A DNA stretch of 64,000 nt from Eumeta japonica (lineage: Eukaryota > Arthropoda > Insecta > Lepidoptera > Psychidae): assembly GCA_005406025.1 (NCBI GenBank), contig BGZK01000282.1, positions 124,001 to 188,000 of the forward strand, read 5' to 3'. Below are positions 44,770 to 55,765 of this stretch, piece after piece; the stretch's first letter is position 1; every line of letters begins with the position of its first letter. Both the position numbers and the translations under genes were made by a program. The notes under the pieces were generated by a model, which worked only from the letters and a program-made list of their open reading frames with translations, did no database searches and was not told the origin of the DNA.

Positions 44770-45590
44770 GGAACCCTCTGAAATCCTTCTCCGGTGAACG
44801 ATCGGCTCGGCTGCAAAACACTTACAAGTCGGTGCGACTCGAGACTTTTGCTACAGTATTTTGCCCGTGAGAAGTTCCTTCGCAGAACTGACGCCACGAC
44901 AATTGCGGTCAATTACAACGATTATCGGCTAATTCATACGACCGAACGACAATCGATATGCCTTCCAGACTCGCGCGTTTCGATGCATCGAACGCGCTTT
45001 GGTATGTCGAATACCTGTCTTTGTATCCGCCTGTATCTGACAAAATTACGACAATGGTTTCGTCGACCGATGATTTCAAACGCATTTAGACGAGTAGCGA
45101 TCGTCACATTGCCGATACGGACACGACATGCAATGCATCTAAGTGCTTTGCAAACATCTCACACCGCCCGAAAATAGAATGCAAAAATATTTTATCGCGA
45201 GTATTAGATATCCGTTCGCGTCTATGGGGTTATTTGCAGTTTGTAAACGTTCGAGAATTTTTAGCCACACTTAAACGGTTTATTTATAAATGCATAAAAT
45301 CCGACCGGTAGCCGAAAACACTAAAGATTTATTATAGCCATTGTTAAAGCGATTTGGTATGCGCGCGAAGTCGCCGGCGCACGCGTACAGATAACCGAGA
45401 CTCAAATTCGATAACGCGCCGAAATAACCGCCGAACAATATATCCGCAGAATTTGATATTCCGAAAATGTTGTATCGCGAACGACCGGATGAAATATCCG
45501 GCGAACACATGTCCGGAATGGACGGCCTTTTCCGACAGCGGCTTAGCTTTAAAAGAATTTGTCTAGTCGAGGGATTTGATACAATATAAT
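44770..45590. other. CpG-raised region with long chance frames
   Basis: CpG is frequent from 44780 to 45240 and again from 45340 to 45560. A 127-codon plus frame (44794-45177) and a 104-codon minus frame (45280-45594) cross it. Both have many Arg/Ser residues and no recognisable domain, signal peptide or repeat. I treat this as a candidate regulatory region rather than genes. The frames are the most sizeable unexplained ones outside transposons. Confidence 0.28.
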
Positions 45591-45599
45591 ACAATCTAT

Positions 45600-45949
45600 C
45601 CGTCTATGGATTATTTAAGTACTTATTGCATTGACACTAAACCATAGATCTATGGTAATTAACATAATTAATTATTTGTGCGATTGTCTTAAATTAATTG
45701 AAAACTTATACAGATAAATTGTGATATAGAAGAAAAGCATTTAAGTAGATTTCCAGTACACCATCAAGAGAGCGCGGTAACCGAAGATATTTAAGAACAC
45801 TACGCCTATAATTAAGAATTATGGCATCTATAATATTATTACCGAATTATGTAGAACTAAATGAAAACAAAACTAAATGAAAAGAAATCTTTAAGTAATT
45901 AGGAATTTTATACCAAAAAACTACAACAAATTTCTGCTCATATAAGATC
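45600..45949. other. AT-rich stretch, nothing recognised
   Basis: No signals beyond a local AAACTAAATGAAAA duplication near 45860-45885. Confidence 0.45.
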
Positions 45950-47350
45950 ATCAAGATTTAAAAAAATCTGTATAACAGTTGACCTTGCAGGCCGTCCATG
46001 AAATTTTCCGCTATGATATTTATCGATGTGTTTTTGAGATTCATGAGTTATAAATATGTTCTTTGAGTTTTTGAGCTCAGAAAACCCATCGATTTTGATG
46101 CAAGTTGCAACAATCGGCACAGTTTTTTTAAGCAGAAGAGGTAGTTAAATTTTGAAATGTATCGGTAGAGTAGCTTAAAAAATATTATAAAAAACATTAT
46201 TTTGAAAAGTTTTCAACACACACTCTCACACACAAATACATACAGACATACTGACATTGAAAATGATCAAAATAGATTTGTGAGAGCCTAATACGTCGAG
46301 ATTTGGAGAAACCTCTATTTTAGAATATCAAGTCGGGCTGAAAACGATATCTTCCTAATTTATGAAAAATTTTCGATGTTCATATCGGGAATTTTAAAAA
46401 CGGAATATTTTTAATATCTCAATTACTGTATGTTTTGAACACTTAATTCGATTTTGATTTGCTTTACGGCATTTAACGCAGTTTTTTAGGGAGAAAAAGG
46501 TAATCGAAAACCAAACATCAATCCATTAAAAAATTCACATATAATTTTGAATCAATCCTTTTTTTCGAATATTTCATTAACAATATTTCTCGAATGAAAC
46601 AACCGATTTTCATACAATTTGCGCTGATCGAAGCCATTTTCAAAAAGAAGGACTGGTAAGATTTTAGAACTTATCGGTAGTGTAATTTAAAAAATATTAA
46701 AAAAAAAAAAAACACTTTATAAAACATTTTTCTCCAACAATATCTCTTAAACAAATCAACCCATTTTGATGATATTAGCAATTTTAATTTCTGTTTTATG
46801 GAGAAGGACTGGATAGATTATGGAATCTATGGGTAGAGAAATTTATAAAATATTGTAAAAAAGCCTTCAAAAATTTTTTCTCCGTCGATATCTTTTGAAC
46901 GAATTAATCGACTTTTATACAGTTTGCGCCAAGCGACGCAACTATTTGGGTAAAAGATCTGAATGGCTTTGGTATCACTTGGTAGAGTAGTTTAAAAGGT
47001 TAATTAAAGAAAACCTTTTTCTGATAATTTTATTTTGAATTCCTCAAAATCAACATTTACCGGACGAAACTAGTTCGAAGTTTTAGGAAATCTACGTTTG
47101 GCATGTAGTAAATAGACTTATCAGCAGTCAATCTATCCACAAATTATGAGAACTTTACATACACACACACACACACGCGTACACACACACACGTAAACAA
47201 ACGTACATACATACAAGCATCACGCGATAAACAGTCGAAATAGATTCCTAGGCCGCTGAAACGTCAAGATTTGGTGAAAAATTGGAAAGAAAACAGTTAC
47301 TGTCCATTTCTATGAAAATTCTTCAATTTTCCTAGCGGAAAGTCAAATAT
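45950..47350 (+). repeat. Cluster of ~150-bp diverged tandem units of a dispersed repeat
   Basis: A unit containing (C)AA/CGATATCTCTT-GAAC, AATCAACCGATTTT-AT, a GTAGAGTAGTTTAAAA block and A runs recurs with starts near 46581, 46738 and 46886, a spacing of 157 and 148 bp. A looser unit lies near 46088. Each half of the cluster ends in a CA-rich tract followed by a TCGAGATTTGG or TCAAGATTTGGTGAAAA block (46215-46330 and 47161-47345). Related copies lie at 19800-20450 and, inverted, at 13840-13990. No coding potential is seen. Confidence 0.65.
47161..47192. repeat. Interrupted (CA)n microsatellite
   Basis: Eight CA units, a GCGT interruption, then six more, followed by a GTACATACATAC tract. It belongs to the end of the repeat cluster. 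Confidence 0.85.
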
Positions 47351-47619
47351 TATTTAACGTATATAATATTCGCATAAATTATTCTAAATTATCAACTTGA
47401 AAATCTGATATCACGCTGTAAACTACTATAATTTAATTATATGTCCGAATTCACTTAGGAATAATTTGCATCTATTATGTTAGTTAGCACTGACTGTACA
47501 GACGTCAGCTGTACGTTTGATACTTACCACACTTTAATTTAGTATATTTACGTAATTACTAATTTTCATTATTTACTTAATTACCACTGTCACCAACTTT
47601 AAAACAGCGGTGAAGTTAC

Positions 47620-48200
47620 GTTAAACACTTAGTAGTTTGTATTTTCTTACGCGCCGGGACGGCGTCCACGTCGTACCTTTTTATCCGGATACGAGATACG
47701 ATACGAGGATACGAGTTATCTGGTTTACGCAAATCAGCCGCGACGCTACATATTTTTATTTTCCTCTAAAAGAAGTGACAGTAAAATAAAAACTTGCTAT
47801 AAAATAAATACGAATAAATCCGAACCCTTTCCGATGTGGATTAGAAAATGCTGTAAAGCCGTCCCGTTTGACGCTAACGCCCGCGAGCGCCGGGGGGAAT
47901 ATATTTTTCGTGTTGCAACACCGGCTCGCGGCGGCGCATAAAAACTAATGGACTATATTCGCCATTAAAACCGCGGCTACACCATAAAACTGATTCAGTG
48001 GCCCGCTTCTGTTCCCGAATTAAACCGGAGGAGGCGTCAAAAAGACTCAAGGTGAAAATGCGGGGCGAGTCTCGGCGGGGTATTTTTACGTCAGGTGCAA
48101 TATTTGTGCATTGCAAATCTGAATGCGGACGCCTTTTAATATCATGAAATTGCACTGCTGCGTTATCAGAGTAATGCAATTTTGTAAATCGTGCGGTGCA
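47620..48200. other. Candidate conserved noncoding/regulatory element
   Basis: A long CpG-rich block interleaved with AT-rich binding-site-like words. Examples are GCCCGCGAGCGCCGGGGG at 47880, GACTATATTCGCCATTAAAA near 47951 and TGTGCATTGCAAATCTG near 48106. The 101-codon minus frame (47874-48179) has no domain. The mixture and length fit an enhancer or a promoter region. Confidence 0.35.
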
Positions 48201-48280
48201 AAGTTAAATTCGAGTTCTTATTATAGATATGAATTCTATCCTATACTCTTGCGTATAGATATTTAAAATATTACACGTAC

Positions 48281-48460
48281 ACCAGCTGTCGCCCGCGACT
48301 TTGCCCCACTCCGACAATTCCATTCCGAAAGCGAAACCGTTCCCTTATCGGTCCAACTCCCAGCCGTGATCCTGGACTTGTTACTACTCCCAGTCCTGAT
48401 TGCGACCGATTCTAGTCTCATTCATTGGTAAAATAATGAAAAAAGCAAATAATTTGGCAT
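48281..48460 (-). mobile_element. Helitron-like 3' end
   Basis: The minus strand reads GGGGCAAAGTCGCGGGCGAC then AGCTGGT, the usual end with CTGG in place of CTAG. Upstream sequence (on that strand) shows repeated GGGAGT/GGAGTTGG and GGAATGGAATTG words that loosely recall 53560-53830, which ends in another Helitron-like tip. Confidence 0.4.
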
Positions 48461-49352
48461 TATATTATTAGTAATATTTTCTTCCGTGATACCATCTATT
48501 TTATAATGCATATGACCAGAATAAAAAGTTTTATGAGAATCGATTCGAAATTAATTTCTGAAAATGAAGCGAGCCAGATGACTTCTTCATTTGTAAGCGC
48601 AAGTGCATAACAAAATATTCGAATAACAATTTTGATAATATATTTTTAATTTTTCATGTCCTAGAACATTTGTGCACACTCATAATTGCTATTTATAAAT
48701 GTGCGAGACGACACTAATTGTGAGATATCATTTAGAACAGGCCCTTCCAGATGTTAAAATTAAAATTCACGTCATAACTTATAATAATTTCAAGTATCGT
48801 ACGAGTATATTTTCCTGATCAATTTTTATTCATAAAATAAGTGGCTTTTACACACGCACGCATAAGCGTGACGGTAGAACCAACCCCTATTCATCTATGA
48901 CACCCCTGACTGCGTATGCCACTCACACGCAAAACAGACTGTTGTATCCCCGACCCGGTCACAAAACTCAATTTTATACCTATACTAAAATATTATTTGA
49001 AAAAGGTTTTTAAATATCCATAAACATGAAATTTAGATACGAGGTATTTTTCTGAAGTTTCGGTTATCACGTTGAAACAATGATTAATACAGAAATATCT
49101 TTCTTCATTATCTCCGAGTGTGATATAACTGATTTAAGTTTTTTTTTTTTATTATTTCAAATTGATGTACTATCGAGAACTTGATGATGTAGCTTTGCTT
49201 AACAATTTCAGTTTGACACGTTGACAATTTTATGTACTGTATTACCAATTTAAACTTGATCGTCTCTTTGTTCTTTGAAGAACTACGCGTTGTACAATAA
49301 ACATAAATTATACCTACATAAGTATGTAAAATGAGCAGCTTTTTACCTTAAA
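48461..49352. other. AT-rich stretch, nothing recognised
   Basis: No genes. A CACACGCACGCATAAGCGTGAC patch near 48850 is only locally GC-rich. Confidence 0.45.
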
Positions 49353-49374
49353 AATATATATATATATATATATA
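49353..49374. repeat. (AT)n microsatellite
   Basis: Eleven AT units, followed by GATACGGAACCCTCA. This is the tail word of a GGTTCCG-type element whose body is not recognisable here. Confidence 0.85.
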
Positions 49375-49629
49375 AGATACGGAACCCTCAATATAAAAGA
49401 CGAACTTGTGTTCATCTTATTTTTTATGGCGATGAAGCCAGTAAGTTACTATACGAAGATTTTCCAAAAGGATAATATGTTCGACGGTTTTTTTTTAGAA
49501 ATGACACTAGGTGTTTGTTTTGATTTGCATATGCATCATGATTGTATTTTGATACAATGCGAATTTTTTTGCCTTCCGCTTAGTACTTTATACAATGAGT
49601 AAATATTTAAATGTCTGTATAGTATTATA

Positions 49630-49980
49630 TTCAAATTTCAAATTCAAAATATCTTTATATCGTAAGTTATGAAATAACACTCGAAATACGTCAATTTTTT
49701 TGGGGAATTTACACTGTATTACTCATTCATTCGGAAGGCAGTTTTTTCTCATCAAAAATGAGCATGGTACCTATTTTCTTATTACTATATGCATGGACTA
49801 AACAAATACAAAACCATTGATAAACGAAATAGCCCGGTAGAAATCGAGCCGCTTATGCCTATGGGTATTTATGTTTTAAATATTTAGAAATGTATAATAC
49901 CATTTTTCACTGAATGATCGTTTAATAAAGCTTTAAATATTATTAATGGTAAATCTTTTATGTAAAAGATTTACATTGAA
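49630..49980 (-). mobile_element. 3' UTR of a non-LTR retrotransposon, copy 2
   Basis: TCAAATTTCAAATTCAAAAT at the low end is the complement of a TTTGAATTTGAAATTTGA tail. The interior aligns in order with 32983-33310 (CGGAAGGCAGTTTTTTCTC, AACCATTGATAAACGAAATA, GCCCGGTAGAAATCGAGCCG). The high end finishes in a perfect 11-bp hairpin at 49949-49974. No ORF2 remnant is retained. Confidence 0.6.
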
Positions 49981-50004
49981 CATGCACACACAGAGCCCTC
50001 TATC

Positions 50005-50035
50005 GTCGACTTACATATTTGTATATGTAGTCGAC
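50005..50035. repeat. Near-perfect hairpin
   Basis: GTCGACTTACATAT pairs with ATATGTAGTCGAC, with one bulged base. A weaker GTAGTCAACTAACATT repeat follows at about 50050. Confidence 0.6.
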
Positions 50036-50600
50036 TAACATTCTTTGTATAGTCAACTAACATTTAAATCAGTTTTTATTTCTGATACTAAGTACATGTC
50101 GATCAGTATTTATTTTCAACATTTCCAAATTTATAATATATAATGAAATAACAAATAATAAATTTCCATATACTATAAATACTTAATAAATGTTTAACCC
50201 CGGTAAACCATTTTAGTTTGCTCGAATGACACGTAACAAGAAATACTGCGCACAAACACTTCAAATGATTTATAGTAAGATATGTTTAGATATGTATAGT
50301 CAGAAGCTCGTGTAGTGTGCTCGAGATTTAGCACTCAATTAGAAAATTGCTGTTCTCCATGCTGATTGCCAAAACACTTGAAATTGGTCACGTATTGGGC
50401 GGTGACGTCGCGCTCCTTCGGGGCCGTTATTCTAAATGCGTGCGACATCGTGCGGTGTTCGTGTAAAAAACAACAGCTTGATCAAAAATTAAAAGATTGT
50501 GGGAAGGTATGTTTCATGTCAACACTTTTAGTGAAAAGAGAAAAAGGAAACATTTATTACCACACTAAAAATATGTCACAGATTGAAAAGAAAATGAAAT
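50036..50600. other. AT-rich stretch with a short CpG-raised segment
   Basis: A plus frame at 50366-50602 covers a locally GC-richer segment (50390-50460) without any motif. Confidence 0.4.
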
Positions 50601-51130
50601 AAAAGCCAAGTGCCAGTCGAGCTCGTATGGAAAGGGTTCAGTACTATTTCATTTTATACACATTTCACCTGAACGGCCATTTTGCGTTTATTGTGAGTCT
50701 TTAAAGACTGAGAATTTCAATTAAATTTTCCTGTAAACTATGAGCAAAGCCCATGTTCTGTTATTCTGTTTTCAAACGGGTTAGTTTCGGAGATAAGAGG
50801 GTACTCTTGATTTTCCTATATCTTCGTATGTACCTTTTAAGCTCTAATCGATTTTCAAATTATAAAAATATGTCTTTCTTTTTTCGTGTTGATTCTTTTT
50901 TCTCAAAACATTTAATTTCCTTTGTCATATGATGCACTTGACCAAAGGCTTTTTTAATTTCGTAACTGGCTCCCCAAAACCATAATTCCTTTATTTGCAC
51001 TACACGTTCATAAATGGATCGCCGAACTCTATATATAATATAATACCAAATAACAACATTTTTCAGACAAAAACAAGAGTGATGTTAAGGGTTTTGTTAT
51101 TTTTCATCGCATATACGGAATCGTAAAAAG
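50601..51130 (+). mobile_element. GGTTCCG-related element, degraded
   Basis: Begins AAAAGCCAAGTGCCAGTCGA with GGGTTCAGTAC downstream, a clear variant of the GGCCAAGTGCGAGTCGG...GGGTTCCGTACC head. A weak tail (CATATACGGAATCGTAAAAA) lies near 51110-51130. The middle is not alignable to the 700-bp copies. Confidence 0.5.
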
Positions 51131-52504
51131 CGCAAAAAAAAAATACTTATAGATAAATAGGAAAAAGGCAATTAAGAGTAAACCACCTATGAAAGACTCA
51201 ATTTTAACATGATGTAAATGTATTTTAGTAACGATTGGTACACAAATAGAAGTAAATATTTCAAATTAGATCACAAAATAATTTTAACACAACAACTAAC
51301 TTCTCTAAATTTCAATACTTGCGAATTTCATCAGCGGAACAAATTACCTAGTAACAAAGTGAAAGAAAAATTGTATTATTCTGTTTCTTCAAAACAATTG
51401 GAATAGGCTTTCACAAATTTCATTAACCACAGTAGTATTTTTTGATTTTGAACATGTCATTAATAGGTGATAAAGATTATTTAACGAATATAACCGCATG
51501 CTTGTTTTTAAGCAAACACTGGAATTGGGACTCTGCGCACGTCTATAGTTAAGTGTCCTCTAGAACTAGTGATGTACTTACTTATCTAATAATTTATTAA
51601 ATAATCTACGTAAAGTTAATATTGCAAATAATTGGAATCATTGCACGCTAATGTTTCTTTGTCACTATTGAGTATGGTTGGTGTTTCGTCGAATATTTTT
51701 GTAACTAAGTTACGATATTGAAACTGAAACTAACTTGAAATAGTTATAAAAAACGAAATGTACAAAATATAAAGCAATATTTACTTCCAAAAATATTGTT
51801 TTACATTTTGTATATATTAATAAATGTGAAAAATAAATGGTTTTGTAATTAACGATCCGATCTATAAATTTGAACAAAGCATTGAGGAAATCCAAAATAT
51901 TCGTATAAATATAGAAATGATGTAAATAATACCAAAATATACATACAAAAATACAACTCGTGTAAATAATAAAAACGATCATGTATGCACGAAAAAACTG
52001 CGTGGAAACGAATAACCAAAATGACAGAATTCACGTCGAGTGCCGCGGGTTTTAGATTAATGTGAGTTTAGATTGCTTTGAGTGAAGACCACTAAAGTGG
52101 TGTCGTAAAAAGCTAATAAACTGCATCGAAATAAATGTTGACAGGTGGCAAAATAAAGACAGTTATAAGAGTGAGTTTTGAATTAATGAAAAATGTAATA
52201 ATACTATTAAAATGAAATGATAATTTTGCTGTCGGAATAATACGCAAAATAGATATAAATTTAATAAATACATAGTAGAAATCAGTTGTTGGTTTCTGTT
52301 ATTTCAACATTTTAAATTCATTTTATAGTTATTATAAATTGCAGCATTGATAACTAAATAATTTTAATAATTAAATAATATTGTTATATCTGATAATATT
52401 ATTACCGGATAATTAAATAACATTGCTAACGAAACTTATACAACATTTAAGCTCGCACAAAAGGAACTATGACAAACAGATATCGACATAAATTCTCCAT
52501 TTAT
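51131..52504. other. Very AT-rich stretch, nothing recognised
   Basis: Short Phe/Tyr/Ile-rich frames only (for example 51710-51982 minus). Confidence 0.5.
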
Positions 52505-52596
52505 GTAACTAAGGTACGGTGCATAAAGTAATAAAACAGTGTGACATCGGGTAACTAAGGTATGGTTCACAAAGTAATAAAACAGTGTGACATCGG
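52505..52596. repeat. Tandem duplication of a 46-bp unit
   Basis: Units 52505-52550 and 52551-52596 differ at three positions near TACGGTGCAT versus TATGGTTCAC. A recent local duplication is the simplest explanation. Confidence 0.85.
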
Positions 52597-53400
52597 GACT
52601 ACAGACAACACCCAAAGCACATCACTACATCCGGACATTGATTCTCGGACCCTCGCGCACATCAAAATTATTATTCAGTCGAATGCGGCTTAACATTGAA
52701 TTTGTGCGCACGACGGTCGCTATGCAAAGCACAATAGTGCGCCTAGACGCATGAACGCGCTAAGTTAAAGCACTAAACTTAGACCTGCCTAGAATATGAT
52801 TAATAATAACACTTCAAACAATAAAGAGAAGCAATGCCTATTTATCCTCATGTTATCACCTTTTTGACCCTTGAAGCAAAAGTATAAGTCATAAATTTGA
52901 CGTCTGTTTTCTGTCTGTAGCGTCGTAATTCCCAAACGGATGGATCGGTTTGTTTTTATTTAATAAAAGTCCAGAACTGGGGTAGTTCTTAGTATATAAT
53001 GAAGAGTAAGAAAACCCATTCCAAGATTATCAGCTCTTTTCCTTTACTTCAGTCGTAAAACGAAAATTTCGCGCTGTTTCACTCGTCTGATCGACTTCAA
53101 ATGCATACATCCAATGATGCTAATCATGAGGTAATCGTGGGCCGATGATGCGATTATATGATGTGGAAGTACTAAATAAGTAATTAAAAGTAAAATGTTA
53201 AAGGTCTTTTCTGTTAATTTTTTTTTCTGTTTCATTGCATTTTCAAAGTCAATTTCAATTGTTTTTTTATGACTTTGTTTTTGTAATGATCCCAATAAGA
53301 ATATAAGGCTTTAATTTTAATATTGTTTTATCAGAAAACTTGTGAAATTTGTAATTTTCTTCACTTATGCTAAAGTGGTCGAACCAGATTAGCGGAAGTG
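52597..53400. other. Mixed stretch with repeat debris
   Basis: CGTAATTCCCAAACGGATGGATCG near 52922 resembles the interior of a dispersed lepidopteran repeat. A minus frame at 53044-53295 is uninformative. Confidence 0.35.
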
Positions 53401-53917
53401 GCACGCGGACCGTCAAGACGTTAACGTACTCAGTCGTCGGCAAAATGGCAAAGAAAATTCAGTTCCAGCATTGGAGGTAGACGGTTATCGATAGTTATAT
53501 TCCTATAGAAAGGTATCGAGACTTAAATCGTGGGCCGAAGCGGAATCAGAAACGACAGCGGTATCGCGAACGGAATCGGGCTGCGAGTGGTATCGATACT
53601 GACTCAAAGATTACAGTAATTATTGCACCTGCATGACTAAATAAACGTAATTTACGAACGTAACATGGAATAAGAATTGCATTCCACGCGGGTGAAAGTA
53701 CAGGGCGTATAACCGATGTAGTGATTGACCGGGATTGAGAGCAGGGAGAACGAAATGAGTAGATACTGGAATCGTAATAGAGTACGAGACAAAATCTGAA
53801 GAGACTTTGAGAGAATTGGAATATAAATTTAAAATGATTAGAGAAGGGATAGTTTAATGTAAAAGGTGAATAAATTAATTCTATATCCACGAGAGCGAAG
53901 CCGTGGGCGAAAGCCAG
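53401..53917 (+). mobile_element. Helitron-like element, 3' end at 53917
   Basis: CCACG (53887) and CGTGG (53902) form a hairpin around AGAGCGAAGC. It is followed by GCGAAAGCCAG and T, which matches the lepidopteran Helitron 3' end (CTAG decayed to CCAG). The body at 53560-53850 has GCGG-, GGAAT- and GAGA-rich words. The left limit is arbitrary. Confidence 0.4.
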
Positions 53918-54139
53918 TGAAATATACTGTTATAAATTAAAAATTTTAAGAATTCCTTTATGAACACTCATTTTGTACCGTTAAAATAAAATTTAATATC
54001 TTGAACCATAACGTTCTGTAAATGGAACATTTTGATGTAGAGATTACGACATCACTACAAATAGCCAAATATATAATTGTTGTGAATTTAGCAAGAGAAT
54101 TATTATTATCTAATACAAGTTAATCGCAAGACTGAAGGT

Positions 54140-54345
54140 AACGTATGCAGCGTCAAGTAGATGCACTCGGCGATTGTTCCGCCCGATGAAGAATGCACTT
54201 GCGTTTTTTTGTGCGTTTAGCGTCTATTACGGTTAGATCGTTGAACCGCAGTACCGCTGTAAGCTTTTTCACGCCCCGCTTAGGAATTGTGATTTGTACG
54301 CCCCCCGCGCCTCGATAGGCAAAAAAACAATATTAAAGGACTACT
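54140..54345. other. CpG-rich patch, candidate regulatory element
   Basis: Raised CpG (for example TCACGCCCCGCTTAGG near 54269) between AT-rich flanks, with no coding frame. Confidence 0.3.
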
Positions 54346-54492
54346 GACGATATTAATCCGTGAATTTACTTCCATTAAAATTGATATCACAATGGTCGAG
54401 ATAACTTCTTATGTTTTTTTTTCATTCTTTCGTACGATTTGAATCTAAGAACCTCGTTGAGGTAAATGTACCTCTTAAAGGTACTCTTAAAT

Positions 54493-54542
54493 AACTTAAA
54501 GAATTTATTTATGTCAATGGACATAAATAAATTCTTTAAGTT
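54493..54542. repeat. Perfect 23-bp-stem hairpin
   Basis: The arm starting AACTTAAAGAATTTATTTAT (54493-54515) pairs perfectly with 54520-54542 across the 4-base loop AATG. It is AT-rich but too long and exact to be likely by chance. It is shorter than a typical animal pre-miRNA. Confidence 0.9.
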
Positions 54543-55720
54543 TCTAAAAAAAATAATACCGCATGTAGTTTCTGTGCAATATGTAGAAATTGCAAAATAT
54601 AAAACACGTTTTTGATGGCCTGCTGAAACACTTCTGTTTATAAATATGTGTATTTCATGTTGTAAATTTAAAAAGTTGTTTTTTTAATAAACAAAAATAA
54701 TATCTTTGTTCGATATAGCATGTTTTACGGATGCTTTAAATATAGTTTTATTAAAATGAGAATCAGTTAGGATAATATGATTTTTTTTAATTCAATAGAA
54801 AATACTGAAGAATTCAGGTCTTGACAGGACATCTTTGTTTTTGTAAAAGCAGAGAATATTCAATATTTAAATCTTGTCTTTCAATATAATGAGACGCTGA
54901 CAATTTTAAATAAAACATTTTCTCTTCAGAAAATTTCTTCTATAAAAAAGCTTTCTTCGCCTACAATCTTATTTAATATTAGATTAACGTTCAGAAATTC
55001 AACGTTTGATAAAAATTGTACCACTTTTTTTACAATTTGAAGAAATAACATTGATGTTAACTTTTTGTCATTCCTCTAGAGTATAGTACGTTCTCACAAT
55101 CTATTTAAAATCGAAGGGCTTAAATCTTGCGCAATTGGGCCATTCTTAGATCAGAAGAAAAGAAAATTAAATTTAATAGACGAATAACGAACCCGGTCTG
55201 AAATTTTGCCTCCAGATGTGACTTGATTTGAAAACAACACTACCATCCGTTGAATCACAGCCCAACATTAACAGTGCGCAACTCATTTAATACCATTGAC
55301 CTGCATCTATTACCTAATCTGATCCACAGTTAAAGTTTCCGTGATATCCTTTGTACAACGTACAAACGAATTCAGAAGTTGTAAAGTAACTCAATACATT
55401 TATCTCAAATTAAATTTTAATCAATTATGAACGTTTTCTGTGCGTATCTCAGTTTATTTCACACTACTTCAGTTTATTACAGTTTTGGCTCTATAATTAG
55501 CAATATTATTATAAAATGCAGCTGTAACTATAAAATTCTTAAGAATTGTAACCGCCCACGCCTATTTACGACTTCTCTATCGCTTTTAGGCTAATCATTT
55601 ACGAACATTTTAAACTTTTAACCTTACGGCGATAACATTCGTTATAGGCCCAAGCGTCGTTTATTAAAAGCTACAACTACAAATCTCAAAAAAACAACGG
55701 AACCTTTTAAATATTTAGTA
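54543..55720. other. AT-rich stretch, nothing recognised
   Basis: No genes, repeats or signals were recognised. Confidence 0.45.
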
Positions 55721-55765
55721 TTAGCTTTTGTCTGCAGCTCCGCCCGCGTGGACATGAGAATGAAT
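55721..55765 (-). mobile_element. Helitron-like 3' terminus fragment
   Basis: The minus strand reads TCCACGCGGGCGGAGCTGC then AGACAAAAGCTAA, the same form as at 5447 and 39220 (CTAA also fits CTRR). CpG-rich sequence continues to about 55850 and supports an open minus frame that is not a gene. Confidence 0.42.

Noticed and set aside
44794..45177. 127-codon plus-strand frame
   Set aside because: No recognisable motif and no splice or start context. CpG-raised DNA makes such frames likely.
45280..45594. 104-codon minus-strand frame
   Set aside because: Composition is unremarkable and no family is recognised. Treated as part of a CpG-raised region.
47874..48179. 101-codon minus-strand frame
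   Set aside because: Lies in a CpG-rich noncoding-like block and has no motif.
54493..54542. microRNA precursor
   Set aside because: A 23-bp stem with a 4-base loop is too short for a canonical pre-miRNA, and the arms match no miRNA I know.
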